In this document: positions 36,591 to 48,079 of the stretch, one piece after another
How positions within the stretch are numbered: position 1 is the stretch's first letter
Layout: each line of letters starts with the position of its first letter
From: Reticulitermes speratus
Lineage: Eukaryota; Arthropoda; Insecta; Blattodea; Rhinotermitidae
DNA: 64,000 nucleotides
Direction: 5' to 3'
Assembly (NCBI GenBank): GCA_021186555.1
Contig: JAJKFL010000007.1
Coordinates: 5,465,249-5,529,248, forward strand
The notes under the pieces: generated by a model
Database searches by the model: none
What the model was told of the DNA's origin: nothing
What the model saw: the letters and a program-made list of their open reading frames with translations, nothing else
Position numbers and translations under genes: made by a program

Positions 36591-37601
36591 CAAACAGCAT
36601 CGAGTACACAATTTTGGTCGCGATATGCGTTGTTTACGTGTAAACTGCGTTGAAATGACTCAGGACACGAGCCGGCGGACTTTTGGTTGTGGCCGTGATG
36701 AACCTTAGTTCCACAACAATAGGTTTATCGATGAGCTGCATAACGAAGGCCTTGTAGTACCGAATCATTAAGTCATTGAGTTAACGTTAGCTTGCTTCAA
36801 TTTCCATATATGACCTGAATGGACACACGCACACGCCTATGCAAGCAGATACTATATACATACACTCATAATATATAGTCTACACACATACATCAAATTT
36901 AACTTGAAATCATTAAAGATTATTTGTACGTGGCTATGAATTTCTATACCCTTCACAGATAGACAGGTCTATTTGAATTCTGCAAGTTACCATGCACCAC
37001 TGACTAAACGCACACAATTTAAAGGGCCTACGTTGTTCTCATCATCAGTATATACTATGATTACGGGCATAATCTGTATTAATTAGCAAGGCTACTTAAT
37101 TCAGTGTTGCCGGGAAGTGAAATATGGTAGAGTCAATGAACTGAATGGCAAAGAGCAAATTGAGATAAAAAAAAATACAACACAACAGCTCTGTGCACCT
37201 GGAGTGAATGCAGATCTACTTGGAACAAGATTCAACGCTCGCAAAAAGCAAACTATAAATTTGGAACAGATGGGCGCAGCAGTTCTCAAGTCAGTTTGCT
37301 TGTACACTGTATGGTGTATACAGTTAAAACACAGACTCACGGTTCCATTATATCTATTTATTAACACTAAGCGAATAATGTACATTTAACACGCACGTAA
37401 TCTTGACCTGCGGATGCTGTCAACGCCCTGTGGTAAACAGAGATGAGGGTTATTCTGTCACTCGAGGAAAATACTGAAAAATGCTGCACAGTAATTTAAA
37501 CGCCTTTTATTTTTTTTTCCAATTTTAAATTTCATGTTTTTTATTAGAAGCAATGATTTAGTTTTAGATTTAAACCCGACAATTTTTATATTTAATGACT
37601 T

Positions 37602-37639
<38 letters not shown>

Positions 37640-38039
37640 GCTTCCCCGAGATAGGACCTACTTAAAGCAGGCTATTGGTGCTACTGCGTTCTCCTTTCCT
37701 TACAACTAGCGTCCAGACTGAGACTTGACCTTCTCTAGTTTCAGGTGACTTCTAAATCGTATTCAGAAATCCGGTGGGGTAATTTGGATGGGGATCAGGA
37801 CATCACAAGGTAAGCAGGATAAATGGGCAGTGCGGATAATGCCCATGCCTCACGACGAAACTGAAAACACCCCAGACAGCGCAGCCACATAAATGTGGTA
37901 ACTACTTTCACCCTGCAACTGTACCACATAGTCCATTCACTGAACAGTTCAAATTATGTAAACCCCACACTGTAGGTCAAACGCTTACCACGTCAGTACA
38001 TTCGGTGTCTTCTCAGACAACGTTACTTCATAAGTATGT
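36591..38039. other. Unassigned DNA with a (TA)n microsatellite
   Basis: It contains a pure TA run at 37606-37637. No gene recognised. Confidence 0.5.
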
Positions 38040-38255
38040 TATCTAACGACGCTGTCATTTGCTGAGATTATACAGCGTCGGTGACAGATGAATGAGCACG
38101 GAGCACCGATGGACTGATACTGACAGAAGAAACCCCCAAGTACGAGGAGAACAACCTGTCCCAGTGCCCCTTTGTTCAACACAAGTCCCACATGGACTAG
38201 CCTGGTATTAAACCCGAGCCTTCGCAGTGACAGGCCTGAGCCATGACACTTCCCT
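38040..38255 (-). mobile_element. tRNA-derived SINE (family C)
   Basis: On the minus strand it begins GTGTCATGGCTCAGGCCTG (A-box region) and carries GGGTTTAATACC as a decayed B box. It continues GTCCATGTGGGACTTGTG and ends with GACAGCGTCGTTAGATAAC. This is the same order as in the plus-strand copies at 23519 and 47765. Confidence 0.75.
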
Positions 38256-39593
38256 GAGACTGTTACTGCTTCATTAAAATGTCATTATAGGAAAAGTTAA
38301 TGAAGTTTATGTCCTATACAAGTATGGAGAAAGTAATGTGAATAATTTAACACTCAGCTCCCTAGAACATTTCAGTATCCATCATCAAGCTTTTGAAACG
38401 ATGAAAGTTCCTGTTAACTCCTTCAAACGGACAGTGGTGAAATTCAATTGTTTCAATATTTGCGAAACTGGTGACGTTACGAGACTGTCGTTTGTTATGT
38501 TACGCAAGTAATTTTCGGAACTAGGATTTGCGGCCTTGTAAGGAATTTCCGCTACATAATTCTGTACATGCTCACTGGCCATAGGCGATATGTACGTTCT
38601 ATTCTATCAGCAACCGTACAAAAAAAATCGCTAAACTTTAACAAAAATGCAAATGCCAAGCGAATGTATTGAAGAAAATATACCAGTAAGTTCACTGATC
38701 AACGAGGCACTGCTAATCTTTCCCTACAGCCAGTGATAAACTTCCGCCTTTTCCTTCCCTAACACCTCATAAGGTCCGTAATATATACGTTCTGCAAGCG
38801 CGCGTATCCAGCTGTATCAAGTTGGGCCTGTACAGTGTCAAATGAGACAAAGATTATCGTGAATGAGTAAGTACACAAGGATCTATCAGCAGGCGGCAAT
38901 GCAGGAACTGAACGAACTATCCCACCATTCTACTGGAGGAAAAAAAAGCGGAACCCTCAACCAAACAGCAGCCGATAACAGGGCCTGGAGTCGAAGCGCG
39001 TACCCTCCTTCCGTTACGCTGATACCAACCTAATCGGAGTGCCTATATAATAGACCTACATTATGTAAATGGTATAAGAACTTGCCGTCCTGTGTAAGCA
39101 TATAAATGGATCTCGTGACAGTATCCGGCGTTAACTGAAGCATTCTCTCAAACAATGGCTAATTAAAATTATCAGCCGCAAATGTTCTTACATGTTGACT
39201 ATAGAACACGACCAACCTGCAATTATGTTCGTGTTGCACATAAAAGACTTACCTAACCCGCTGGACTTTTGTTTCCAAGTTAACAAAAGTCCTTCAGTAC
39301 TAGACAGTTACAGCACAACATACACTGCAGCGAGCATAATCAGATTCCGGTCAAACACATATTTGGGAAAATTGTAAAAGAATTAGTCGCATCCTATTCT
39401 GAGCTCCAGCGACTTTTTGCACGTAAGTTACAACTACAAGACAGACACTCCGTATCCAGCGTTCAAGCCAGGTCCAGATGCTAGCAATACAGCCTCAAAT
39501 GAGATGTGATGGCTGATACGAAAGGGGAACAAAATCAGTAATATGAGATCGTGTTCGGAAGAGGGTGACGAGAAACAGACAACCGGCACTGGC
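38256..39593. other. Unassigned non-coding DNA
   Basis: No gene recognised. On the minus strand near 38985-39035 TAGGTTGGTATCAGCGTAACG and GCGCTTCGACTCC resemble weak A and B boxes. Confidence 0.45.
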
Positions 39594-39805
39594 AGGGAAA
39601 TTCCAAATTTGGTTAAAATCGGACAAAACTATCGGGCACTTTACATGAAGACCTAAATACGTTTCAGTGTTGCCGACGACATTAAATCGCCATAAAAGCG
39701 CTCTCTTCCGAGTAAAATGGTATCAGACTGTTAGGATTAGTTGAGGAGGTATAAACATTACGCGAACGCGCCACAATGTAATGTTATACGTACACTGCCT
39801 GTCTT
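39594..39805 (+). repeat. Interspersed repeat R1, internally deleted copy
   Basis: It keeps TTACATGAAGACCTAAATACG and ACGCGAACGCGCCACAATG from the ends of the longer copy at 58748-59275, but lacks most of the middle. Confidence 0.65.
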
Positions 39806-40262
39806 GCTGTATAACGCAGAGATTATGGGTCAATATTATACGAAAAGCAATGCACTTCCTAACTTACAACCACTAAAAGAACGTCCATGATGTGACGTTT
39901 ACGGGTGTCACCAGTGTCGGTATTTATTCCTCGAAATCATATTAGTGCAAATAACGCTCACCAAAATGAGAGGTTTAACTAATACACAGCACTTACATAT
40001 TCTGATATTCATGGAATTTCATATACGTTCATATACCGAAAGCTGCGTACGTATTTAATTAGTTTTAATGACCACAAAATTTTAAGATTTAAGACATGCC
40101 TGAAGGTGCAAAATTAATAATCTTCAAAGTTACCACTCGGCACTGTAAAGCGCATAAGAGTGTCTGAACATTAACGACACTACATATACTTGAATTACGA
40201 CACAACATTCTGCAATTACAAAACGAATAATCTTTGCAGTATATAATTTAAGGCTTTCTTAG
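39806..40262. other. Unassigned AT-rich DNA
   Basis: Nothing recognised. Confidence 0.5.
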
Positions 40263-40453
40263 CGACTAAATTCAATAAAATATTCTCGGGCTAGCAACCG
40301 CGTCACGTGGTTCAATGGCGAGTAAACCAACGTTTCAAGGACCATTTCTGTCCTGATAACGAGGGCAGAGATGGTCTTCGAAACGTTGGTTTACTCGTCA
40401 TTCAAGCACATGACGCGGTTGCTAGCCCGAGAATATTTTACTGAATCTTTAGC
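40263..40453. repeat. Large near-perfect palindrome
   Basis: The left arm (40263 to about 40350) and right arm (about 40365 to 40453) are inverted copies, with landmarks CTCGGGCTAGCAACCGCGTCA / TGACGCGGTTGCTAGCCCGAG and AGTAAACCAACGTTTC / GAAACGTTGGTTTACT. The centre contains CCTGATAACGAGGGCAGAG and the arms GAAACGTTGG, recalling the Penelope-like hammerhead arrangement, but the heptamer is CUGAUAA and stem I does not pair. I call it a foldback of uncertain class. Confidence 0.8.
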
Positions 40454-41329
40454 GGTGTTTTAACAACAGGTCTGTAAACTCAACAGCTACACAAGACTCC
40501 ATAGTTACTGCATTACATTAAAGCAACTCGCCTGCGCATTTCATTAAGCTACACGACCACCCTATAGGATAGCCATTTGTCTATGAACACAGCCGTGCAG
40601 TTTTAATTTTGCGACGCAGTGGAACCTCACATTAGTTAGACGTCGCGATGGACGTCGGGTGTCACGTTCTGCCAGCCAACACTTGTCGGGACGCCGTTCG
40701 TCGTCGCAAACTAATTAAATACCACGTATCTCGCCTGAAAATATGTGAATGTGTACGACTGACGTATATTTTGAGAATTATTTCACCTTCTTCTCCAGGA
40801 GTAAGGAATATGCTAAACCGTATTTTCTCTCAGTGCTTGCGAAAAAGAACGAAGGAATTTATGCATTAAAATATATGGCACAACAAGGAAGACTGTAGGA
40901 TTAGGTAATTAAATAAAAGAGAGAATGTAACTAGATAAATGAGACTCTTGGAGGAGAAATTAACAGTCCCTGTTATCTCGGATCACAAATATTTGCTCGC
41001 TCCCATCATTTCGAGATCGTTAAACTGTCGAGGCTAAAAGCAGCGACAAATACAAAGATGCGAATCATGTCGGCCTACATAATTAATTACTCCCAATATG
41101 ATATGTCCCTCCTCTCTTGCTTCGATTAAGAGATACAGAAGAAGTAAGCATTATGACGTCACTTTACGGCGATGTTTAAGTATCGGAAACTGTTGACATG
41201 ATAGAGAAAGCACGCGTTATCGCACCAAAAATAAATAATTCAGGGCTCGCGCCATGCATTTCGATTGGTGCCACGATACATTCCCATAAATACGGAACTA
41301 TAATTTTATCCTAAGCTTTACAGGGGGGT
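40454..41329. other. Unassigned non-coding DNA
   Basis: Nothing recognised. Confidence 0.5.
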
Positions 41330-41665
41330 GAAATTCGGTCGCTCACTCTAAGAGAAGAATACACACTGAGGATTTATGGAACAGGATGCTAGAAAATTAC
41401 AGAATTACGAATTCACAATACGTCATCACGTGATCAAAGCATGGAGGATAAGATGGGCGGGACAAGTATCTAAGACGCACGGGGGAAATTAGAAAAGCAC
41501 ACAAGATTTTGGCCGAAAAACCTTTATGGAAGAGAGCACTTAAAACATCGTAGTGTAAGCAGCGTTATGTGGGTTGTGATGGTACGGACTGGATTTAGCT
41601 GGCTCAGAACACGGTCCAGTAACGGGCCGTTGTGAACACGGTAATAACAGGGTTTCGTCAAGGCG
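41330..41665 (+). pseudogene. LINE ORF2 C-terminal region, multiple stops and frameshifts
   Basis: In order, the plus strand encodes TLREEYTLRIYGTGC, IRWAGQVSKTHGGN, a decayed stretch, and DWI-LAQNTVQ-RAVVNTVI followed by TGFRQGEEFL. These match successive blocks of the LINE consensus (TLREEHRLRVFENRVLR, MRWAGHVARMGE, DWIHLAQDRDRWRALVNTVM). It is the longest-span LINE relic in the window, about 330 bp, still without a reverse transcriptase domain. Confidence 0.75.
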
Positions 41666-42295
41666 AAGAATTTCTCGTAGCAAAGCGATTATAAGTCTCT
41701 GAAGAATGACTGTCGGCGGTTAAGTTCTTTCTGCGGCCTGCAGCCTGCCTTCACATGTTAAACTTACATAGGTGCAAAGGCGAGAAATGAGGTGCGCGGT
41801 CTAGCTCTGATGTTGGCAAGCATGAGGTGCCCTTCGGGGTCCCTGGCGCCGAGTTCGTCAGTTCGAGGCCTATCACTATGTTGGAATTATAATTTTATTG
41901 TAGAATGTAGCCACTCACAAATACGTATAAAAGAAAACATGACACGTAACGTCATGATCCAATGCCCGAACCCCATTGTGTCTCCTGTCTAAATTTTCTC
42001 AGACTCACTAAGGTGATTACTGTAGGCCTACTGTATATGATGCTTGACCACTGTCTCTAACTGCCTACTCCAACTATTTTTTCTTAAGTGTCACGTGTCT
42101 GATTACTCTAACACTGTCTCTTGATTCTGTGATCCTATTTTTGACTTCTGATTACTTCCTTAATCTTCTAACGTCCGTCCGCTGTCTATGACTACCGCAG
42201 ACTCCATTACTAATTACTGAGTGGCTGCCCTGATTACTCTGCCGTCGTATCAGTCATCTCTGCTTCAAAGTGACTCCTCTGACAAACGTTCCTTC
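41666..42295. other. Unassigned non-coding DNA
   Basis: It contains loose, irregular TGATTACT/CTGTCTCT-type words (about 42005-42290) suggestive of a decayed simple repeat. No gene recognised. Confidence 0.4.
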
Positions 42296-42610
42296 GACTA
42301 ATGCACTGCTTCCCAAACTTTTTCCTTCATTGCCCAAAACCGCTTATCAGAAAGTCCTTTTTACCCAATGCAGGTAAAACACTAACTGCACACAAAACAT
42401 ATTTGACAAGTGAAGAGAGATCGGTAAAAAAAATAGGAAGCAAACAGTATGTTTGATGCAATGTCTCTATTTTAAACATCTCTAAACATGTTAGCAGCCA
42501 CAAAAAAATTGGTAATTATTCACCATAAATATTTCATCACCCAGGTCCCAGCTAATGAGTATAACGCCACTGCTCCATCTTATTTACTACTTCCTGAAAT
42601 GCTGGAACTA

Positions 42611-43170
42611 TTGGAGACAGAGCACACCTCACATCGTATTGGAGACAGAGCACACCTCACATCGTATTGGAGACAGAGCACACCTCACATCGTATTGGAG
42701 ACAGAGCACACCTCACATCGTATTGGAGACAGAGCACACCTCACATCGTATTGGAGACATAGAACACCTCACACCGTATTGGAGACAGAGCACACCTCAC
42801 ATCGTATTGGAGACAGAGCACACCTCACATCGTATTGGAGACAGAGCACACCTCACATCGTATTGGAGACAGAGCACACCTCACATCGTATTGGAGACAG
42901 AGCACACCTCACATCGTATTGGAGACAGAGAACACCTCACACCGTATTGGAGACAGAGCACACCTCACATCGTATTGGAGACAGAGCACACCTCACATCG
43001 TATTGGAGACAGAGCACACCTCACATCGTATTGGAGACAGAGCACACCTCACATCGTATTGGAGACAGAGCACACCTCACATCGTATTGGAGACAGAGCA
43101 CACCTCACATCGTATTGGAGACAGAGCACACCTCACATCGTATTGAAGACAGAGCACACCTCACATCGTA
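42611..43170. repeat. 28-bp minisatellite, 20 copies, derived from hAT transposase codons
   Basis: The unit starts TTGGAGACAGAGCACACCTC and ends ACATCGTA, and repeats at exactly 28 bp from 42611 to 43170. Read on the minus strand one unit encodes YDVRCALSS, the terminal transposase motif, so the array grew from coding sequence. Copies 6 (42751) and 12 (42919) share two substitutions (GAACAC and CACCG), pointing to duplication of a six-unit block. Because 28 is not a multiple of three, long frames appear by chance on the plus strand. Confidence 0.97.
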
Positions 43171-43389
43171 TTCGGGGTTCAGCAAACAGTTCCGTTTTGT
43201 GCTCTTTATGAAGGCAAGAGTGGAAAATCCTACTTCACACATGTAAGTGCTTGTAAACGACAATAATTGCATCAGGGCCTCCCCAGCTACCACAGGATAT
43301 TCATCGTGAATTGTTAACCAGAAAGACTCCAAATGGTCCTTCTTAGCAAATAAATACTTGTTAGACTGTTTTAGAGTATCGGTGCACAC
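43105..43389 (-). pseudogene. hAT transposase C-terminal dimerisation domain, truncated
   Basis: The peptide contains FWLTIHDEYPVVAGEALMQLL, then FTSTYMCEVGFSTLAFIKS, then RNCLLNPEYDVRCALSSI. This follows the C-terminal dimerisation domain of hAT transposases of the ZBED5/SCAND3-like group (consensus around [38 protein letters not shown]). It then runs into the 28-bp array and reads out-of-frame repeat sequence. The zinc-finger and catalytic RNase-H-like regions are absent. The Met at its start is internal to the original protein. Confidence 0.88.
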
Positions 43390-43610
43390 TGACTGATCAC
43401 TTTCTTCAGGGTACTTCTTCTTCTACACTTTTACGGTAAATTTTAATGTGTATTCCGAGGTGTGTCGTTACCCAAAGAAAACCCACTTTTACCCAATTTT
43501 GGGTAATCTACCCAGGTTTGGGAAGCAATGGACTAATGCGATTGGTCGGGCAACGAAAGAGCGTCTTCTGTCACTGGCTGACCAATATTTAAGTGAGTTC
43601 TGAGCTGTTC

Positions 43611-43815
43611 TGCGATATTACGCAGCGCTGAGTCGTAGTTCTGTACCGACGTTTCAGGACAACGTATCGGTCCCATCTTCAAGTGTCAAGAAGTCTTCTT
43701 GGACTTCCTGACCGACAGGTTGTCCCGAAACATCGGCACAGAACTACCACTCAACGCTCCGTAATATCCCAGAAAAGCGCAGATCTCATCTACATCGCGG
43801 CGCAAGCTTGAAATA
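43611..43815. mobile_element. Penelope-like foldback, degenerate hammerhead family, second copy
   Basis: The left arm (about 43611-43695) and right arm (about 43700-43790) are inverted. The centre reads AAGAAGTCTTCTTGGACTTC, identical in layout to 18495-18520. The minus strand of the left arm (43644-43687) shows UUGAAGA, a stem II, CCUGAAAC and GUCGGU. The right arm keeps TTGTCCCGAAACATCGG on the plus strand. The plus strand ends GCGCAGATCTCATCTAC, shared with the 18.4-kb copy. Confidence 0.7.
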
Positions 43816-45305
43816 ACGAATCTTTAAGTGACATTACGTAAACTTCATCGGTGAAATTTTAAGTGTTCTGTGGGAACAAAACGCTCGCAGAGTAAAACTG
43901 CAAAATCAAAATCAAAGGTTAAATCACAAATTTGTCAACGCCAAATTCTTCTCCTGTGCGAAACTTCCAAACTTCCGCGCCGCCAGCATTGTCAAACAAA
44001 AACTGTAGAATGTCTCCTTTTTCTTAAGCTGGGGATGGTCTGACTGGAATTCGAACCCAATCAATGTTTGGCTACACTCACCTAATGAAATGGGACAAAA
44101 CCATGAAAAACAGCCACCAAGACAACAAACTGGTGCCCGCCTGTGACTCACATGGGGTACCAACCTCTGGAATGCGACACAAACACAGAAGAGACCGATG
44201 ACAGAGTCATTACATCGATTTATAAAATTTCAAACTTAGTTTCCATGCTTGAAATGTTAATAACAAGGCTACTTTTTATTCGAAAATAATTGGTACTTTG
44301 GACGCAGAAACAGGAAGTTACCTTTAACTCATTTTTTACTAACGAAAAGAAATGACATTTGGGCGAATTCTCGGATTTCTCGAAGGCGTTCCTTCTACAA
44401 TTCAGGCACGCGGCAAATTTCTCAACTAAAGCATTACAGAAATACAAGGAAGAGCTAGGAAGACCAGATTTTTTTCCCGATACACACAAAATTAAATTAT
44501 TTTACAAATCAAGATTCAAGGCTGCTTTTAATCCTGTGTTCTACATATTTTAACACCGGACCCTTTCCAACTTCAAAAGTACTGACGGAACATATAAAAA
44601 CAAAAACAACAGCGATATAAAGTAGGTCGCTTACTACACAGCACTTCACTTACTGGTAGCAAAACCGCTAATTATTCCGTTCGATCTTCCCGCGTGTTTA
44701 AAATGAGTGCATAAGGCGGAGGTCCTGCCGATCACACTTAGCTCCACATATTTCTACAGTAAGTCCAGTACTGGGGGTTCCATAACGAATGTTGGTTTTG
44801 GTTTCTATCGGTCTAATAAACCCCCAAATTTACACTAAGTTAAAATTCAACAGAAAAACAAAGCTGGTCACTTCCTATACGAAACATGATTGCATACAAG
44901 AAGAGGTCCGCTCAAATTTGAAGGGAAAAAAATCTGTCAATCTCCACCTATGATTTACACACGCAGCATTCCACTCATCCGCTCTTATACGATGCTGCCG
45001 TTGGCGAATGTCAAAGAATCACTATGTCATTGAATGTGCACGTTGCGAACTTCAGAGGTTCACAAAATATAGCTTGTTACGTGCAGACGGTGCTTCTAAG
45101 ACAGAGCGGAACTTTTATCAGCAAAGGTCTAGGCTTCAATACAGAACGAAGTAACCTCGCGACTGCTTCGTAACGAAAGTTTTTTGGTAATCATTGCCAC
45201 CTGACATACGTATCTGTAGCTATAAATGACTTTCCTATTGCTATACCCAGATAAGACAGAATTTTAATTCATATGTATGTTACGCAGTGTGTATGTACTT
45301 ACAAC
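43816..45305. other. Unassigned non-coding DNA
   Basis: No gene recognised. The plus-strand frame at 44359-44553 has no family match that I know of. Confidence 0.5.
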
Positions 45306-45319
45306 CATACCCTTATATA

Positions 45320-45606
45320 AGGTAAAGGTAAATTTCTCCCTAGAACAGGCCATGAAGGCCCAGAGGGGGAGTAGAGGTATAGCTCTACTCTTTCTTTAAC
45401 CTCGGCGCTAGATGGAGGTAGGTGCTCAACGCCACGCCCCGGCCGCTTTACCCCCGGGAAAGAGACCCGGTACCCATTGTATAGGAGGCTGGGTGGGCCC
45501 CAGGGCCGGTCTGGACGACTGCGAAAAATCTCGCCCCCACCGGGATTCGATCCCCGGACCGTCCAGCCCGTAGCGAGTCGCTATACCGACTGAGCTATCC
45601 CGGCCT
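45320..45606 (-). mobile_element. tRNA-derived SINE (family 3) with 14-bp perfect target duplication
   Basis: CATACCCTTATATA flanks it at 45306-45319 and 45607-45620. On the minus strand the head reads GGGATAGCTCAGTCGGTATAGC (A box) and GGGGATCGAATCCCGG (B box), an almost regular tRNA shape. The body contains TGGGGCCCACCCAGCC, and the 3' tail is the left end. It is the best-preserved copy of the family whose head was amplified at 48290-49467. Confidence 0.95.
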
Positions 45607-45620
45607 CATACCCTTATATA

Positions 45621-47030
45621 CGCCCTTTATTTTAGCCAGAAATATGTAATTGGATTCGCATAAGCCACCATTCACACCTCTGAATTGGAGGGGTGGAGAG
45701 GGGGTAAAGTAATTCTGTGTGTCTGGATTAAGTGGACAATATAAGAATATGGAGCTGCCTCTGCATCTTTTATCAGACATTCCATCATGCATACGATGCG
45801 CGTATCGGGGTGTGCCCTAAAACACAAGTTACACCAGCATATACGTACCATAAACTGCCATCAAGGCATGTAAGGCACGTAACACGCAAATTCATTTAAA
45901 ACATACCTTCCCACTCGCTGTTACGTTATTCTAAATCTGTATAAATCGAATCTGTTTTGTAACTAAAAAGTTTTGAAAAAAGGGAATAATGGGTCTGCGC
46001 GGCCCTATGGCGCATTGTACGTAGGCCTACTGTACCAACAAAACAAAAAATTTTCCGTAAATCGTTTTAGAACTGGGGCAAAAAATTAATTATATTTATA
46101 GTGCACGCAAAACACAATGTAAAGTACAAGCATGAATGCTGTAATATATAAAGAGATAACAGCCTGACGAAAATCGTAACCTCTGCACCCTCATTTTAAC
46201 GCCTCATGGGTTCATACGGTCGATGAAGAACATTAAGAGCGTTGTCTGTGTGTGTGTGTGCGTGCGTGTGTTCTACAGCGACTTCGCATGCGAGACGTTT
46301 TCTAGAACAAGGGGAGGGAGAAAGAGGAACATAAATTTTGGAGTGTCTGTATAAATAACTAGCACCTGCACCGTACAGCGCAGCTACACCAATATACAGC
46401 AAGCACTGAACCTTTGTATTTCTTTATCAAATGATGAACCAACTTTTTTTTTATTATTATAACAGTCGCAGCATCGCTGTGTGTACGAAGAGCTACGCGA
46501 GAGGGGGTGGGGGTAGGCGGGGAATGAGGAGGAGTGAAAAGTGTAATTTACTTTATCTCTGACAGTTTACGTATATTATAACAAAGGTATACACACGAGA
46601 ACGTTCGATACTTAAATAGGAGGGAAGTATTGTTACTAGTTAAACGTACACATTCACCCATCCTTGGCAATGTCTGGTCGCAACTTCGGAGGAAAAGAAA
46701 GCGATTGTTATAACGGGTGGGTATTTTATTTAACAACTCGAATGAACTAACAAAATATGAAACCTTTCCTCTATACCGAATAAAGGCTCAGTACTCGGGA
46801 TGATCTTCACGGAGTTCCAAGTCGTGAAACTAATGCGGTCGCACTCATACAGGACTAATACCAAAATTCATGTCGCTCCCCAGCTGCTTCAGTCCACTTG
46901 CAAAACTCTCAACCCCTCCTGCAAGGATAACCGTATCACACACAACGGCCAACTGTGACGGGCCCAGCCATGATGCACCTTCCAATCGTGCTCTAGCTGC
47001 AGTAGACCCAACACTTCACACACTTCAAGA
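45621..47030. other. Unassigned DNA with a TG microsatellite
   Basis: A TG/CG-rich simple repeat lies at about 46241-46270. Nothing else recognised. Confidence 0.5.
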
Positions 47031-47031
47031 A

Positions 47032-47250
47032 GAAACCTGGCTCAAGCGATAACGCGTATGACTTGTAATATAGCGGTTCCAGGTTCGAATGTCGGCCAGG
47101 ATTTACGTCGTATTCCTCAAACCCTCCAGGAAAACACCGAGACAGTGTCCTTAAATTATGCTACGACAGCAGCTTTCCATTTTCTTTCCAATTCTCTATT
47201 CGCAGTCATCCAATCACTGGACACTATGAAGGCACAGAACCAATTACCAA
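47032..47250 (+). repeat. SINE-like sequence with tRNA-like head
   Basis: CTGGCTCAAGCGATAACGCG is followed about 35 bases later by CCAGGTTCGAATGTCGGCCAG, resembling A and B boxes. A body containing CAAACCCTCCAGGAAAACACC follows. No clear target duplication seen. Confidence 0.5.
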
Positions 47251-47764
47251 CAGCGTCATTTATCTACTGCAATAACGAACTCCCTTTTACACCATTCACT
47301 GCTTGATAATATTTCAAGATTCATCGGGCGCAAAAATATGCAGGCTGTACTAATCTGAACAACATGTCGGTCAACGTTGTACACTGAACCCAGGACATGT
47401 CGAATACGAAGCAGGGCTTTCGGCATAAAGATGTCAAACTTACTGAACTGTACCAGCATGGGATCCAACGTTGGCCTTGCAGGACCTCTGGCGTTTTGCT
47501 AGGACATACATGTAGATCTGTAAACGTGACAATGCTTATCTCTACGCACACGCATACACACACACATATACACGGTCTTAACACTCATTTCTTGCTGTCT
47601 ACATCTCGCACTTAGCTAATTAAATGTCTCTAGTCTGACATGATTAACAAATGCAAGCTCTGTTGGGAGATCTGAGCTTCTCACGACAGTCACTATGAAC
47701 AGAACTGACTTCTGCGATGTGGCACCGTCTAGACTGGTAGTACTTCTGATTCTAATTGTCAATA
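47251..47764. other. Unassigned DNA with a short CA repeat
   Basis: A CA-rich run lies at about 47544-47568. No gene recognised. Confidence 0.5.
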
Positions 47765-47985
47765 CAAGTTACTTGGCTTAGGCGGTTAGTCGTCGGCCCC
47801 GGTTAAGTCCCAGGCCGGTCGATGTGGGATTCGTGGTGGACGAAGTGACAATGGGACAGGCTCTTCTCGGAGTATTTCGGTTTTCCCGTCAGAATAACTC
47901 CACTAATGCTCCATACTCATTCATTTATCTACCACCGACGCAAAACAATCTTAGCAGAACTGAGTGTCGTTAAATAGCACACTTG
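47765..47985 (+). mobile_element. tRNA-derived SINE (family C), shortened copy
   Basis: The A-box region TTGGCTTAGGCGGTTAGTCG is followed by GTCGATGTGGGATTCGTGG and ends with GAGTGTCGTTAAATAGCAC. The B-box region is diverged. Confidence 0.75.
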
Positions 47986-48079
47986 GGGAACAATATCCGG
48001 CGGAAGAGTCTGGGAGTCTGCAGACTATAAATAAAGTCGTAACTTACACATATGTTAAAGAATAAAATGTAGACTAAAG

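Larger units (their letters stand above)
42304..43530 (-). mobile_element. hAT element with perfect 8-bp duplication and internal minisatellite
   Basis: GACTAATG occurs at 42296-42303 and 43531-43538. The termini CACTGCTTCCCAAAC and, as reverse complement, CATTGCTTCCCAAAC are inverted repeats. Transposase remains are on the minus strand, so 43530 is the 5' end. The 1,227-bp element has lost the catalytic domain and keeps only the C-terminal dimerisation part, interrupted by the 28-bp array. This is an internally deleted, non-autonomous element. Confidence 0.93.

Noticed and set aside
37030-37065. CTGATGA on the minus strand as another hammerhead core
   Set aside because: No GAAAC or paired stem II follows at the right distance.
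42488-43246. Plus-strand open frame of 252 codons, the longest in the window, with a repetitive protein
   Set aside because: It is produced by the 28-bp array, which is open in several frames. The real coding ancestry is on the minus strand.
45535-45606. Possible genuine tRNA gene (good A and B boxes)
   Set aside because: It is the head of a SINE bounded by a 14-bp target duplication, with a SINE body attached.
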